Shown here piece after piece: positions 1 to 9,354 of a stretch of DNA of 49,849 nt (the stretch's first letter is position 1; each line of letters starts with the position of its first letter). A program made the position numbers and the translations under genes. The notes under the pieces are model-generated. The model was not told the origin of the DNA. It worked only from the letters and a program-made list of their open reading frames with translations, and did no database searches. Origin of the DNA: Oscillospiraceae bacterium. GTDB lineage: Bacteria > Bacillota > Clostridia > Oscillospirales > Oscillospiraceae. Location of the stretch: the NCBI GenBank assembly GCA_020860205.1, contig JAJBUU010000063.1, forward strand, positions 1 through 49,849. Direction: 5' to 3'.

Positions 1-155
1 CCTGGGTGCTCACATTCTGGGGACCTTTTGCGCTACTTTCATTTTACCGAAAACACTCCCATTTTGAAAATTTCTTTTTTTAGAAAATACACTTCTCAAA
101 TCCAGAATAATATGTTAAACTGACAAAGATTTTGACAGGGTCAGGAGGAACTACG

Positions 156-1273
156 ATGAAATATAAAAAATTTTTTCTTTTATTACCTGTCATCGCCTGC
201 TGCATCGTGGCGGCGTTGGTCGGCTGCACAAGTGGCGGTACACCGCTTGCCGCCCGCGAGGTTACGTTGGATTCCGACCACGTTTTGTCTTATCTGGCGC
301 TGCTGGACGACAGCGTTGTCTACCTGTCGTCCGATGAAACGGGTGTAATATGTGTCCGGCATTATCTGGACAACGGCACCAGCGTCCCCATTGGCGAGCT
401 GGAAAACTTTTACTTAAGAACAAAAAACGCAGTCCTCATTGATAATTCCATCTACTTTTTTGTGTCTGTCCTCACCGGAGATACACGATCCAAGAACATC
501 CTGGCCTGTATCGACCTGTCCGAAAATGAATTGAAATACTATGAAAAACAGGATGCATCCATTGCAGGACTGGTAACGGCGGAGTTTGGAAAAAATGTAG
601 TCACTTACAAAAACGAGGTAAACGGTGCATCTGTTACAACGTATGTAGATATGTTTTCTGTTGACTCTGGGGAATGGGTGCAGTATCACGAAAGCCGTAT
701 GGACACCGACAGCTATGAGGGGACCGCGATTCATGGAATCTATGGAAACGGGCACTTGTATCTATTGCAGGATGAAAGCAGGGACAGCGGATTTGTCACA
801 TCGGTCATCGAATACGATGAACAGATGCAATTCGTAAGGGAAATCGTTTTGGACGATGCGGTGAAAGCATACATTCTCCAGACAGGACGCATCACCGAGA
901 TGGCGGTCTGGGACGACTATATCTATTTCAGAAACATATCAAATTACGCAATGATTGGTCATATAGAGGATGGTACGGTCACGCCGCTGCTTCAGGCGCA
1001 AAATATGGAGCTGGCCTTAAACCAGACGGATACCGACGACCCACTTTTTATCAGCGCGGAACAAACACATACTATGTATTGGACAGGGAAAACTGCACTG
1101 TTTCCGCCCGTGAGCTGACGATGGCAGATGCGTCGTGGTCCATCCGGAGCATCCTGGAAAACACGCAGGCTGTACTGGTGATATGTCAGTGCGACGGAAA
1201 ACCGGATTTCCTGTATTATCTGCCGGAGGATAGCATGGGAACCGCTGTCATCCCCTGTGAGAGCAGTTTCTGA
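156..1273 (+). pseudogene. Putative lipoprotein, apparently frameshifted (ORF 156-1118 continues as ORF 1079-1273 in another frame)
   Basis: ATG at 156 preceded by AGGAGG; signal peptide with lipobox-like ALVGC; the alternative frame after about 1045-1060 reads GTNTYYVLDRENCTVSARELTMAD... and gives a plausible continuation up to a terminator at 1291. Confidence 0.55.
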
Positions 1274-1290
1274 TGTCGTAACCGCAAAAA

Positions 1291-1327
1291 AAAAATATCA
1301 GGTATCCGGAAGGACACCTGATATTTT
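1291..1327. terminator. Bidirectional rho-independent terminator
   Basis: AAAAATATCAGGT-atccggaagg-ACCTGATATTTTT inverted repeat with A/T tails, between convergent genes. Confidence 0.85.
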
Positions 1328-1338
1328 TCTAAACCTCT

Positions 1339-2358
1339 TCAGCACTGATAGCCATTCGGATTGTTCTTCTGCCAGTTCCATGAATCCCGGCACATCTCCA
1401 AAATCCCGAAGCGCGCCTTCCAGTTCAGTTCCTTTTCCGCCTTCGACGGGTCCGAATAACAGACTGCGATATCTCCGGCCCGGCGGGGCTTGACGCTATA
1501 GGGGATTTTTACCCCGTTGGCCTCCTCAAACGCATGGACGACCTCCAGCACTGAGTAGCCGCGTCCGGTGCCAAGATTGTATATCTCCAGCCCACAGCCG
1601 CGTGCGATGGCCTGCAACGCCTTTACATGACCGACCGCCAAATCGACGACATGGATATAGTCCCGCACGCCGGTACCGTCCGGCGTATCATAATCGTCGC
1701 CAAAAACGCCCAGCTCCCGCAGCTTGCCTACCGCGACCTGCGTGATATATGGCATCAGATTGTTTGGAATCCCGCTGGGGTCCTCGCCGATCCGTCCGCT
1801 GGGATGCGCACCGATCGGGTTGAAATAGCGCAACAACACCACGTTCCACGCCGGGTCGGCGTTTTGCATATCTGTCAATATCTGTTCGATCATGGACTTT
1901 GTCTGTCCGTAAGGGTTCGTGCAAACGCCTTTTGGACAGGTTTCCGGAATGGGAACGACCTCCGGGTCGCCATAAACAGTCGCGGAAGAGGAGAAAATCA
2001 GATTTTTGCAGCCGTTCTGCCGCAGGACATCCAGCAGCGTGAGCGTTCCGCCGACGTTATTTTCGTAATATTCCCACGGCTTCCGCACGGACTCCCCCAC
2101 CGCTTTCAGACCGGCAAAATGGATGCAGCAGTCAAACGGGCCGACCTGTTCCATCACGGCTGTCAGACCGTCCCTGTCGCGGATGTCCGTTTTGTAAAAC
2201 GGGACCGGCTTTCCGGTAAGCTCCTCGATACGTTGCAGCGAAATTTCGCTGGAATTATCCAGATTATCTACCACAGCGATCTCATGTCCGGCGTTGAGCA
2301 GCTCAACCGCCGTGTGAGAGCCGATATAACCGGCGCCGCCTGTCACCAGTATTTTCAT
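1339..2358 (-). CDS. galE: UDP-glucose 4-epimerase
   Basis: MKILVTGGAGYIGSHTAVELLNAGHE..., SSSATVYG and RYFNPIGAH motifs; internal ATG at 2358 preceded by GAAAGGAAT chosen as start. Confidence 0.95.
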   Translation of the reverse strand: MKILVTGGAGYIGSHTAVELLNAGHEIAVVDNLDNSSEISLQRIEELTGKPVPFYKTDIRDRDGLTAVMEQVGPFDCCIHFAGLKAVGESVRKPWEYYENNVGGTLTLLDVLRQNGCKNLIFSSSATVYGDPEVVPIPETCPKGVCTNPYGQTKSMIEQILTDMQNADPAWNVVLLRYFNPIGAHPSGRIGEDPSGIPNNLMPYITQVAVGKLRELGVFGDDYDTPDGTGVRDYIHVVDLAVGHVKALQAIARGCGLEIYNLGTGRGYSVLEVVHAFEEANGVKIPYSVKPRRAGDIAVCYSDPSKAEKELNWKARFGILEMCRDSWNWQKNNPNGYQC

Positions 2359-2428
2359 AAAACCATATATTCCTTTCCTGTTATTTCTGCGCAGTGTCGT
2401 TTGGCTGATGGAATCTTTGAAACGCGGA

Positions 2429-2476
2429 AAAGCCGCCTTGACCCCGCCGCGTTTCCGGCAGAGCAAGACGGCTTTT
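2429..2476 (-). terminator. Probable terminator downstream of rpsU
   Basis: AAAAGCCGTCTTG ... CAAGGCGGCTTTT on the minus strand. Confidence 0.55.
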
Positions 2477-2486
2477 GTGATCCGTT

Positions 2487-2675
2487 TTAATAGTAGCGCT
2501 TTTTGTTTTTGTTCTTACGCGCCGCTTCGGATTTTTTGCGCCGCTTTACGCTTGGGCTCTGATAGAACTCCTTCTTGCGCAAATCCGCGAGAACGCCGGA
2601 CTTGGCGCAGCTCCGCTTAAAACGCTTCAATGCGTTATCCAGCGACTCGTTCTCTTTGACGTAGATCTCTGACAT
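2487..2675 (-). CDS. rpsU: 30S ribosomal protein S21
   Basis: [48 protein letters not shown]... Confidence 0.95.
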   Translation of the reverse strand: MSEIYVKENESLDNALKRFKRSCAKSGVLADLRKKEFYQSPSVKRRKKSEAARKNKNKKRYY

Positions 2676-2783
2676 TTATTTCCCTCCCTCCAAATACGCT
2701 CTGTCAGCGCATCAAGGGCCATCCATCATGGCTAACAAATATATTATAGGAGCTTTTCGAGGAAATGTCAAGCAGTTTTTCTC

Positions 2784-5213
2784 TCACTTTTTGGGTTTCA
2801 GGATCAAATTGACCAGCTTGTTTTTGACGATGATGGTTTTTGCGATCGTCATGTCCTCCAGAAGCCTGGCAATTTTGGCGTTTGCGCAGACGATAGAAAG
2901 CACGGTTTCGTCGTCGGCGTCCATCGGGATCACGGCGGTGGCACGGAGCTTGCCGTTCACCTGCACGGCGATCTCCTTCTCCTGCTCCGTCATGCGCGAC
3001 TCGTCATATGTCGGCCACGCGGTCTGCATCGCCATTTTGCCCGTTTCGGCGGCAAACCCGGTCAGCTCCCACATTTCCTCCGCGATGTGCGGGGCAAAGG
3101 GTGAGAGAAGCTGAATCAGAATCTTTACCTCTCCGCGCGTGCAGCCGTTGGTATAGAAGTCGTTCACCAGCGCCATCAGCGCGGCGATGGCGGTGTTCAT
3201 CTTCAGTGCGTCGATGTCCTCTGTCACCTTTTTGACGGTGCGGTGGACGGCGGCCTCGTTTTTCGGAGAAAGCGCTTCCTCCGGCGCAGCCAGCTCCATC
3301 AGGTTCCAGCAGCGATCCAGAAAGCGCTTGGAACCCTTCACCGCCTCGTTTGACCACGAAACAGCCTTTTCAAAATCGCCGATGAACATGATGTGCAGCC
3401 GCATGGTGTCCGCGCCATACTGCTCCACGATGTCGTTGGGGTTGACGACGTTGCCGCGGGATTTGCTCATCTTCTCGCCGCCCTCACCCAAGATCATACC
3501 GTGACTGGTACGCTTCTGGTAAGGCTCCGGCGTGTGAACAACGCCGATGTCATAGAGGAATTTGTGCCAGAACCGGGAATAAAGCAGATGCAGCGTCGTA
3601 TGCTCCATGCCGCCGTTATACCAATCGACCGGCCCCCAATACCGCTCTGCCTCCGGGCTGACCAGCGCCTTGTCGTTGTGTGGGTCCATATAGCGCAGGA
3701 AATACCAGCTGGACCCCGCCCACTGCGGCATGGTATCCGTCTCCCGTTTGGCCGGCCCGCCGCAGCAGGGGCAGGCAGTATTCACCCAGCCCGTCATTTT
3801 GCTCAGGGGGCTTTCCCCGTCGTCCGTCGGCTCATAGCTCTCCACATTCGGCAGCACCACCGGGAGCTGTTCCTCCGGCACTGGAACCCAGCCGCACTTT
3901 TCGCAGTTTACCAGCGGAATCGGCTCGCCCCAGTAGCGCTGGCGGGAAAATACCCAGTCGCGCAGCTTGAAGTTCACCTTCTGCCGGCCGATCCCCCGCT
4001 CCTCCAGATGTGCGATCATCGCGGGAATCGCATCCTTGACGGTCATCCCGTCCAGGAAGCCGGAGTTGACCATCACGGCGCTGTCGTCCTTTGCGACGAA
4101 TGCGGCCTGCGTCACATCGCCGCCGGACACGACCTCGATGATCTCCAGACCAAATTTTTTGGCAAATTCCCAGTCGCGCTCATCGTGACCGGGCACGGCC
4201 ATGATCGCGCCGGTTCCATATGTGGAGAGAACATAGTCGGAGATAAAGATGGGGATTTCCCGTCCGTTGACAGGGTTGACCGCGCGCACGCCTTCCAGCT
4301 CCACGCCGGTCTTTTCCTTGTTCAGCTCGGTGCGTTCCAAGTCGCTCTTGGAGGCTGCAAGCGCCTGATACTCCGTCACAGCCGCCGCGTTGGAAAGGCA
4401 CGGCAGCCATTTTTTGACCAGCGCGTGTTCCGGAGAAAGCACCATGTAGGTCGCGCCAAACAGCGTATCCGGGCGGGTGGTATAAATGACCAGCTCGTCC
4501 CCTGTGGTCGTCTGGAACGTGACCTCCGCGCCGGTGCTGCGCCCGATCCAGTTGCGCTGCTGAATTTTGACCCGTTCGATATAATCCAGATCGTCCAGAT
4601 CGTCCACCAGCCGCTGGGCATACTGCGTGATGCGCAGCATCCACTGGCTCTTTTCCTTGCGGATGACCGGACTGCCGCAGCGCTCGCAAACGCCCTCCAC
4701 CACTTCCTCGTTCGCCAGCACACATTTGCAGCTTGTGCACCAGTTTACCGGCATCGTCGCTTTGTAGGCCAGCCCTTTTTTGAACATCTGGAGGAAAATC
4801 CACTGTGTCCACTTATAGTAGCTTGGGTCTGTCGTATCCACGCAGCGATCCCAGTCGAAGCCATAGCCCAGCATCTTGAGCTGCTTTGTAAAATTTTCGA
4901 TGTTCTTTTTGGTTATGATGGCGGGGTGGATGTGGTTCTTGATGGCGTAGTTCTCCGTCGGCAGGCCAAATGCGTCAAAGCCGATCGGGAACAGCACATT
5001 ATATCCCTCCATCCGCTTTTTGCGCGTGATAACATCCATCGCCGTGAACGGGCGCGGATGCCCAACGTGCAGTCCCTGCCCGGATGGATAGGGAAATTCG
5101 ATCAGGCCATAAAACTTGGGCTTGTCCGTTTCCCCTGTTTCGGCGGCATAAGGTTTGGTTTCCTCCCATTTGGCCTGCCACTTTTTTTCGATTGCAGCAA
5201 AATCATACTTCAT
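2784..5213 (-). CDS. leuS: Leucine--tRNA ligase
   Basis: FPYPSGQGLHVGHPRPFTAMD (HIGH-type) and KMSKSRGNVVNP motifs; start MKYDFAAIEKKWQ at 5213. Confidence 0.97.
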   Translation of the reverse strand: MKYDFAAIEKKWQAKWEETKPYAAETGETDKPKFYGLIEFPYPSGQGLHVGHPRPFTAMDVITRKKRMEGYNVLFPIGFDAFGLPTENYAIKNHIHPAIITKKNIENFTKQLKMLGYGFDWDRCVDTTDPSYYKWTQWIFLQMFKKGLAYKATMPVNWCTSCKCVLANEEVVEGVCERCGSPVIRKEKSQWMLRITQYAQRLVDDLDDLDYIERVKIQQRNWIGRSTGAEVTFQTTTGDELVIYTTRPDTLFGATYMVLSPEHALVKKWLPCLSNAAAVTEYQALAASKSDLERTELNKEKTGVELEGVRAVNPVNGREIPIFISDYVLSTYGTGAIMAVPGHDERDWEFAKKFGLEIIEVVSGGDVTQAAFVAKDDSAVMVNSGFLDGMTVKDAIPAMIAHLEERGIGRQKVNFKLRDWVFSRQRYWGEPIPLVNCEKCGWVPVPEEQLPVVLPNVESYEPTDDGESPLSKMTGWVNTACPCCGGPAKRETDTMPQWAGSSWYFLRYMDPHNDKALVSPEAERYWGPVDWYNGGMEHTTLHLLYSRFWHKFLYDIGVVHTPEPYQKRTSHGMILGEGGEKMSKSRGNVVNPNDIVEQYGADTMRLHIMFIGDFEKAVSWSNEAVKGSKRFLDRCWNLMELAAPEEALSPKNEAAVHRTVKKVTEDIDALKMNTAIAALMALVNDFYTNGCTRGEVKILIQLLSPFAPHIAEEMWELTGFAAETGKMAMQTAWPTYDESRMTEQEKEIAVQVNGKLRATAVIPMDADDETVLSIVCANAKIARLLEDMTIAKTIIVKNKLVNLILKPKK

Positions 5214-5282
5214 CTGCGTTTTCTGTGCCTCTTTCCTCTTCAAAAAAAATTGTTAAAAAATCGTTTGAGCCGCATCTGCATT

Positions 5283-5645
5283 TCACGCGCCGCCCAGCAG
5301 GGTGGAAATATCCACCTCCTGCGCATCCGCCCAAAGCCGCTCCAGATTATAAAACTGCCGCGCTTCCTCCATGAACAGGTGGACTACAACGCAGCCAAAG
5401 TCCAGCAGCACCCAGCTTCCGGAACGATAGCCCTCGCGGTGCAGCTTTTCCTCCCCCTTTGCCTCCAGCGCGGCCTCCACCGCGTCTGCAAGCGTCTTGA
5501 TTTGCGTACTGGATGCGGCGGTGCAAATGACAAAATAATCCGCCAGTACCGTCACATCCGTGGTTTTGAGCAGCTTAATATCGTGCGCATTTTTTGCATC
5601 CAGCGCCTGAACCGCCGTTTCTGCAAGTTCTTTCGGTGTCAGCAT
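5283..5645 (-). CDS. rsfS: Ribosome silencing factor RsfS (Iojap family)
   Basis: ALDAKNAHDIKLLKTTDVTVLADYFVICTAASSTQIKTLAD... Confidence 0.93.
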   Translation of the reverse strand: MLTPKELAETAVQALDAKNAHDIKLLKTTDVTVLADYFVICTAASSTQIKTLADAVEAALEAKGEEKLHREGYRSGSWVLLDFGCVVVHLFMEEARQFYNLERLWADAQEVDISTLLGGA

Positions 5646-6847
5646 AAATGATCTCCTTTTACATATTCAGGGATGGTCGTCCCGTGTTCTTTCAAATAGC
5701 ATATCGCGTCCTGCGTGTCGCTGTGTACCGTGTCGCCGCGTGAGAGGACGTCCTCCACGCTCATCTCCAGGCCGAGCAGCAGCGCCGCGTCCAGGTCCTC
5801 ATAAGCTAGCCGCCGCAGCGTTTCCACACCCTCAAAATTGCGTGTCGGCTCGATATAGTCCGCCATGTAGAGGATTTTTTCCAACAGCTTCATGTTTGCG
5901 CGGCCGGTCGTGTGCCAGCGGATGGCCTCCGCCACCTCCGGGTGTACGCCGAACTCGTGCAGAGCGATGGCGGCGCCGGTCTTGGCGTGCAGCAGCTTGG
6001 CGTTGACGCGCTCCGTCGCATCTGGTATAATACCATATTTTTCGCATAACATCAACTGCTCCGAAAGCGTTTCTTTTTTTGTGCAGTCGTGCAAAATCGC
6101 GGCGGTGGCCGCCCAGTCCGTGTTGCCGCTTTCCATCCAGCGCTTTGCAAGGCTCACCGCCTCCTTTTCGCAGCCCTTTACGTGCGGGATACGCTTGCGG
6201 TTGAGCATTGCATACGCCTTCCGCCGCAGCCACGGATAGTTGATGCGGACGGCGTAAAGGTGGTTCCTGATAATGTCGCCATAGACCGCGTCCGTCAGGT
6301 AAGCCACGCCGCGCCGACGCGGAAGCATGGCGCGGATCTCCGTGGAGCTGGCCTCCGTCGGCGTCACGTCAAGCAATCGGACCCGCGCGCCATAGCGCGA
6401 CTGCAATTCCTCCGCCTTTTCCCGCAACGCGGGAAGCTCCCCTTCCGCCCGCGGCAGCGCGCAAATCGCAGCGTGATGCAGAATATGATCCGGTTCGTGC
6501 CACTGATCCAGCGTCAGGAACATATCCGTCCCGACCAAAAGCAGCAGCTCCGCGCCGGGATACTGCGCCTCCAGCGCACGGATGGTATCCGATGTAAAGC
6601 TCTTTCCACCGCGCTGAACCTCCATGTCGCTGACCGTGACCTCCGGCATTTCGGCAAAGTTCAGGCGGCAAAGCGCCAGCCGCGTTTCCGGGTCTGGCGT
6701 CCCGTCCGGCTGCCGCTTGTGCGGCGGAAGGCAGGCAGGAATGGCCAGAAAAAGATCCGGTTCCAGCGCGTCAATCGCAGCGCGCGCCGCGCTCAAATGA
6801 CCTTTATGCGGCGGGTTGAAGCTGCCGCCGAAAATAACGATCCTCAT
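5639..6847 (-). CDS. Fused nicotinate-nucleotide adenylyltransferase (NadD) and YqeK-type HD-domain hydrolase
   Basis: N-terminal MRIVIFGGSFNPPHKGHLSAA plus SSTEIRAML; C-terminal IPHVKGCEKEAVSLAKRW...AAILHDCTKK and HTTGRANM...MADYIEPTR of YqeK. Confidence 0.93.
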   Translation of the reverse strand: MRIVIFGGSFNPPHKGHLSAARAAIDALEPDLFLAIPACLPPHKRQPDGTPDPETRLALCRLNFAEMPEVTVSDMEVQRGGKSFTSDTIRALEAQYPGAELLLLVGTDMFLTLDQWHEPDHILHHAAICALPRAEGELPALREKAEELQSRYGARVRLLDVTPTEASSTEIRAMLPRRRGVAYLTDAVYGDIIRNHLYAVRINYPWLRRKAYAMLNRKRIPHVKGCEKEAVSLAKRWMESGNTDWAATAAILHDCTKKETLSEQLMLCEKYGIIPDATERVNAKLLHAKTGAAIALHEFGVHPEVAEAIRWHTTGRANMKLLEKILYMADYIEPTRNFEGVETLRRLAYEDLDAALLLGLEMSVEDVLSRGDTVHSDTQDAICYLKEHGTTIPEYVKGDHLC

Positions 6848-6917
6848 ATCGTTTTCCCACCTTCTTTCTCACATAAAGACAGTTCGCAAATATAACAAAC
6901 CGCTCCGATACGCAGTA

Positions 6918-7229
6918 TTACGCTTTTTTCTTTTTGGCAGACGGAAGTGTGATTTTCGGGTTGCGCTCGTTCCGCTTATAGATTACAAATTTGCTGCCGA
7001 TGCACTGCACCGGTTCCGCACGGCAGGCGGCGCAGAGTGCGTCGCAGACCTCGCGCGGCGACAAAAGCGCGCTCTCCAAAACCTTGCCCTTGATGAGTTC
7101 TCTGGCCTTCAGCGCATCTGCGGCCTGCGCAACCACAGTTTCCGTCACGCCGCCCTTGCCGACAATGAGGATCGTATCCGCCGTCGCGGCCATTGCACGC
7201 AGCGCCGCGCGCTGTTTGCTGTTTAGCAT
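6918..7229 (-). CDS. yhbY: YhbY/CRM-domain RNA-binding protein
   Basis: MLNSKQRAALRAMAATADTILIVGKGGVTETVV... typical YhbY. Confidence 0.9.
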   Translation of the reverse strand: MLNSKQRAALRAMAATADTILIVGKGGVTETVVAQAADALKARELIKGKVLESALLSPREVCDALCAACRAEPVQCIGSKFVIYKRNERNPKITLPSAKKKKA

Positions 7230-7828
7230 CCTGTTTCTCCTTTTCTGCGCGCCAGCGCCATGACAAATTCCGCGATTGCGCGGCTGCGGTGGGAAACGGC
7301 GTTCTTTTCCGCCGCCGTCAGCTCTCCCATCGTTCGCCCGGGATAGTCGTCCGAGAGGAACAGCGGGTCATAGCCAAACCCGTGCTCGCCGCGCGGAGAA
7401 AGCGCAATGCTGCCGGTACACTCTCCCCTTGTCCGCAGCACCGTCCCGTCCGGGAACGTGCAGCAGATGCAGGAAACGAACTTTGCGCGCCTGTCCGTTT
7501 CGCCCTCCAGCTTTTGCAGCAGATATGCGTTGCGGGCTTCGTCGCTGTCCTCGTGGCTGCCGGTGAACCGCGCGGAGTGAACACCCGGCGCGCCGGAGAG
7601 CGCCCGAACCATCAGCCCGGAATCGTCCGCAACAGCGGCTTCCCCAGTCGCGGCGGTGATCGCGGCGGCTTTCAGGTAGGCGTTTTCCTCAAAGGTCTCC
7701 CCCGTTTCCTCCACCGAAAAATCACACCCTGCGTCGCGCTGGGAAAGCAGTTCCACATCCGCATTGCCGAGCAGCTCCCGCATCTCCTTCAGCTTGCCCG
7801 GATTATTGGACGCCAGTATCAGTTTCAT
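7223..7828 (-). CDS. rdgB: XTP/dITP diphosphatase (RdgB/HAM1)
   Basis: LILASNNPGKLKEMRELL, VADDSGLMVRALSGAPGVHSARF, GFGYDPLFL, SHRSRAI. Confidence 0.95.
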   Translation of the reverse strand: MKLILASNNPGKLKEMRELLGNADVELLSQRDAGCDFSVEETGETFEENAYLKAAAITAATGEAAVADDSGLMVRALSGAPGVHSARFTGSHEDSDEARNAYLLQKLEGETDRRAKFVSCICCTFPDGTVLRTRGECTGSIALSPRGEHGFGYDPLFLSDDYPGRTMGELTAAEKNAVSHRSRAIAEFVMALARRKGETGC

Positions 7829-8748
7829 TTCAAAAGTTCCTCCGCAAAGACCGTCGGGTCAAACGGCAGGAGATCATCCTGCTGCTCGCCAACGCCGACA
7901 TATTTCACCGGGATACCCAACTCCTTCGTAATCGCAAAGACGATGCCGCCTTTCGCCGTGCCGTCCAGCTTGGTCAGCACCACGCCGCTGAGCTCCGCCG
8001 TTTCCTGAAAGCTCCGCGCTTGCAGCAGACCGTTCTGTCCCGTGGTCGCGTCGATCACCAGCAGCGTTTCCACATCCGCATCCGGCAGCTCGCGCGTGAT
8101 GATGCGGCGAATCTTTCCCAGCTCGTTCATCAGGTTCTGCTTGTTGTGCAGCCGTCCGGCGGTGTCGATGATGATTAAATCCGCGCCGCGCGCTTTCGCT
8201 GCGGCAATCGCATCAAACACCACGGAGGCGGGGTCGCTGCCCTCCTCATGGCGCACGATATCCGCACCCGCGCGCTGCGCCCAGATGGTCAGCTGCTCCG
8301 CCGCCGCCGCGCGGAAGGTATCCGCCGCGCACAGCAGTACCTTTTTCCCATCTGCGGTGAACTGTGCGGCCAGCTTGCCGATGGTGGTCGTTTTGCCAAC
8401 GCCGTTCACGCCGGTCATCAGAATGACGGAGGGCTTTGTGCGCAGCACAAGCTCACGCTGTCCAACAGAGAGCCGTTCGGCCAGTATCTCCGCCAGCGCG
8501 TTCTTGACCTCCTCGCCGCCGCGCAGCCCGCGTTCCTTTGTCAGTTCGCGCAGCCGCTCCACCGTTTCCGTTGCCGTATCCACGCCTGCGTCGGCCAAAA
8601 TCAGCAGCTCCTCCAGCTCGTCAAAAAACTCCTCGTTCTCCCCTGTAAACGTGGAAAACAAATTGTTCATTGAAATGCTCATGTTCTGCTTTGTGCGCGC
8701 AAGCCCGCTTTTTATTTTCTCAAAAAATCCCATTGTCTGCTTCTCCAC
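7825..8748 (-). CDS. ftsY: Signal recognition particle receptor FtsY
   Basis: GVNGVGKTTTIGKLAAQF, AADTFRAAAAEQL, DTAGRLHNKQNLMNEL, LTKLDGTAKGG. Confidence 0.96.
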   Translation of the reverse strand: MEKQTMGFFEKIKSGLARTKQNMSISMNNLFSTFTGENEEFFDELEELLILADAGVDTATETVERLRELTKERGLRGGEEVKNALAEILAERLSVGQRELVLRTKPSVILMTGVNGVGKTTTIGKLAAQFTADGKKVLLCAADTFRAAAAEQLTIWAQRAGADIVRHEEGSDPASVVFDAIAAAKARGADLIIIDTAGRLHNKQNLMNELGKIRRIITRELPDADVETLLVIDATTGQNGLLQARSFQETAELSGVVLTKLDGTAKGGIVFAITKELGIPVKYVGVGEQQDDLLPFDPTVFAEELLK

Positions 8749-8760
8749 TGTGTATCATAT

Positions 8761-8885
8761 TGAGGCATCCCCACATCAATACGCCTGCGGCGGCTGACGG
8801 CTGCTTTTTGCCCGAACCGCGTCGCAGATGCTCGAAATACACATAAGTATTCCCGTGCGTTTTGCGTCCTTTTCCGGCGCAGGTC
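8761..8885 (-). repeat. Intergenic dispersed repeat, copy a
   Basis: Minus strand contains CAGCCGTCAGCCGCCGCAGGCGTATTGATGTGGGGATGCCTCA, similar to copies near 9022, 24489 and 38557. Confidence 0.5.
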
Positions 8886-8931
8886 CCCTCGTCAGTCCCT
8901 CTGGCCGGTTGATATGGTGAGGCCTTGAAAA

Positions 8932-8975
8932 AAGGAACGATGTAGTACCGGAACCATAATACTACATTCGTTCCT
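8932..8975 (-). terminator. Rho-independent terminator
   Basis: Minus strand AGGAACGAATGTAGTA-loop-TACTACATCGTTCCT followed by TTTTTT. Confidence 0.8.
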
Positions 8976-9021
8976 CTTATGTCAATATTTTAATGTTTCT
9001 CCTCCGGGCAGATGCATTTGC

Positions 9022-9115
9022 TTAAGGCAGCACCATATCATGCTCGCTGCGGCGGTTTCGCGCATGGTTTTACTGAAACTTTTCAACGCGACCCGTTCCC
9101 GCAGGCTCATGCGGC
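9022..9115 (-). repeat. Intergenic dispersed repeat, copy b (degenerate)
   Basis: Plus strand TTAAGGCAGCACCATATCATGCTCGCTGCGGCGG resembles TGAGGCATCCCCACATCAATACGCCTGCGGCGG at copy a. Confidence 0.4.
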
Positions 9116-9199
9116 GCCGTCTTATTTTTTTGTCTGTTCTTTACACTATACCGACTGCATTGAAAAAAGTTCTTCTATGTATGTTCAGGAAATCATCAA

Positions 9200-9233
9200 A
9201 AGATGGCCTTTGCCCGGCGGCAGAGGCCATCTT
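9200..9233 (-). terminator. Probable terminator of the transketolase operon
   Basis: AAGATGGCCT-loop-AGGCCATCTT followed on the minus strand by TTGATGATTT. Confidence 0.55.
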
Positions 9234-9354
9234 CAAAAAATCCCTTTTTCGCTGGCTGTTTTTCAAATACCCGTTCTAAAAAAAGGAACAATATCCTTAC
9301 AGATGCAGAGGCTGCGTTTGCTGCCCTGCATTTGCACGGCACGGAACCGGCCTG

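Noticed and set aside
3393-5651. 752-aa plus-strand ORF
   Set aside because: Antisense shadow of leuS/rsfS in GC-rich DNA; low-complexity, arginine/histidine-rich translation with no domain pattern
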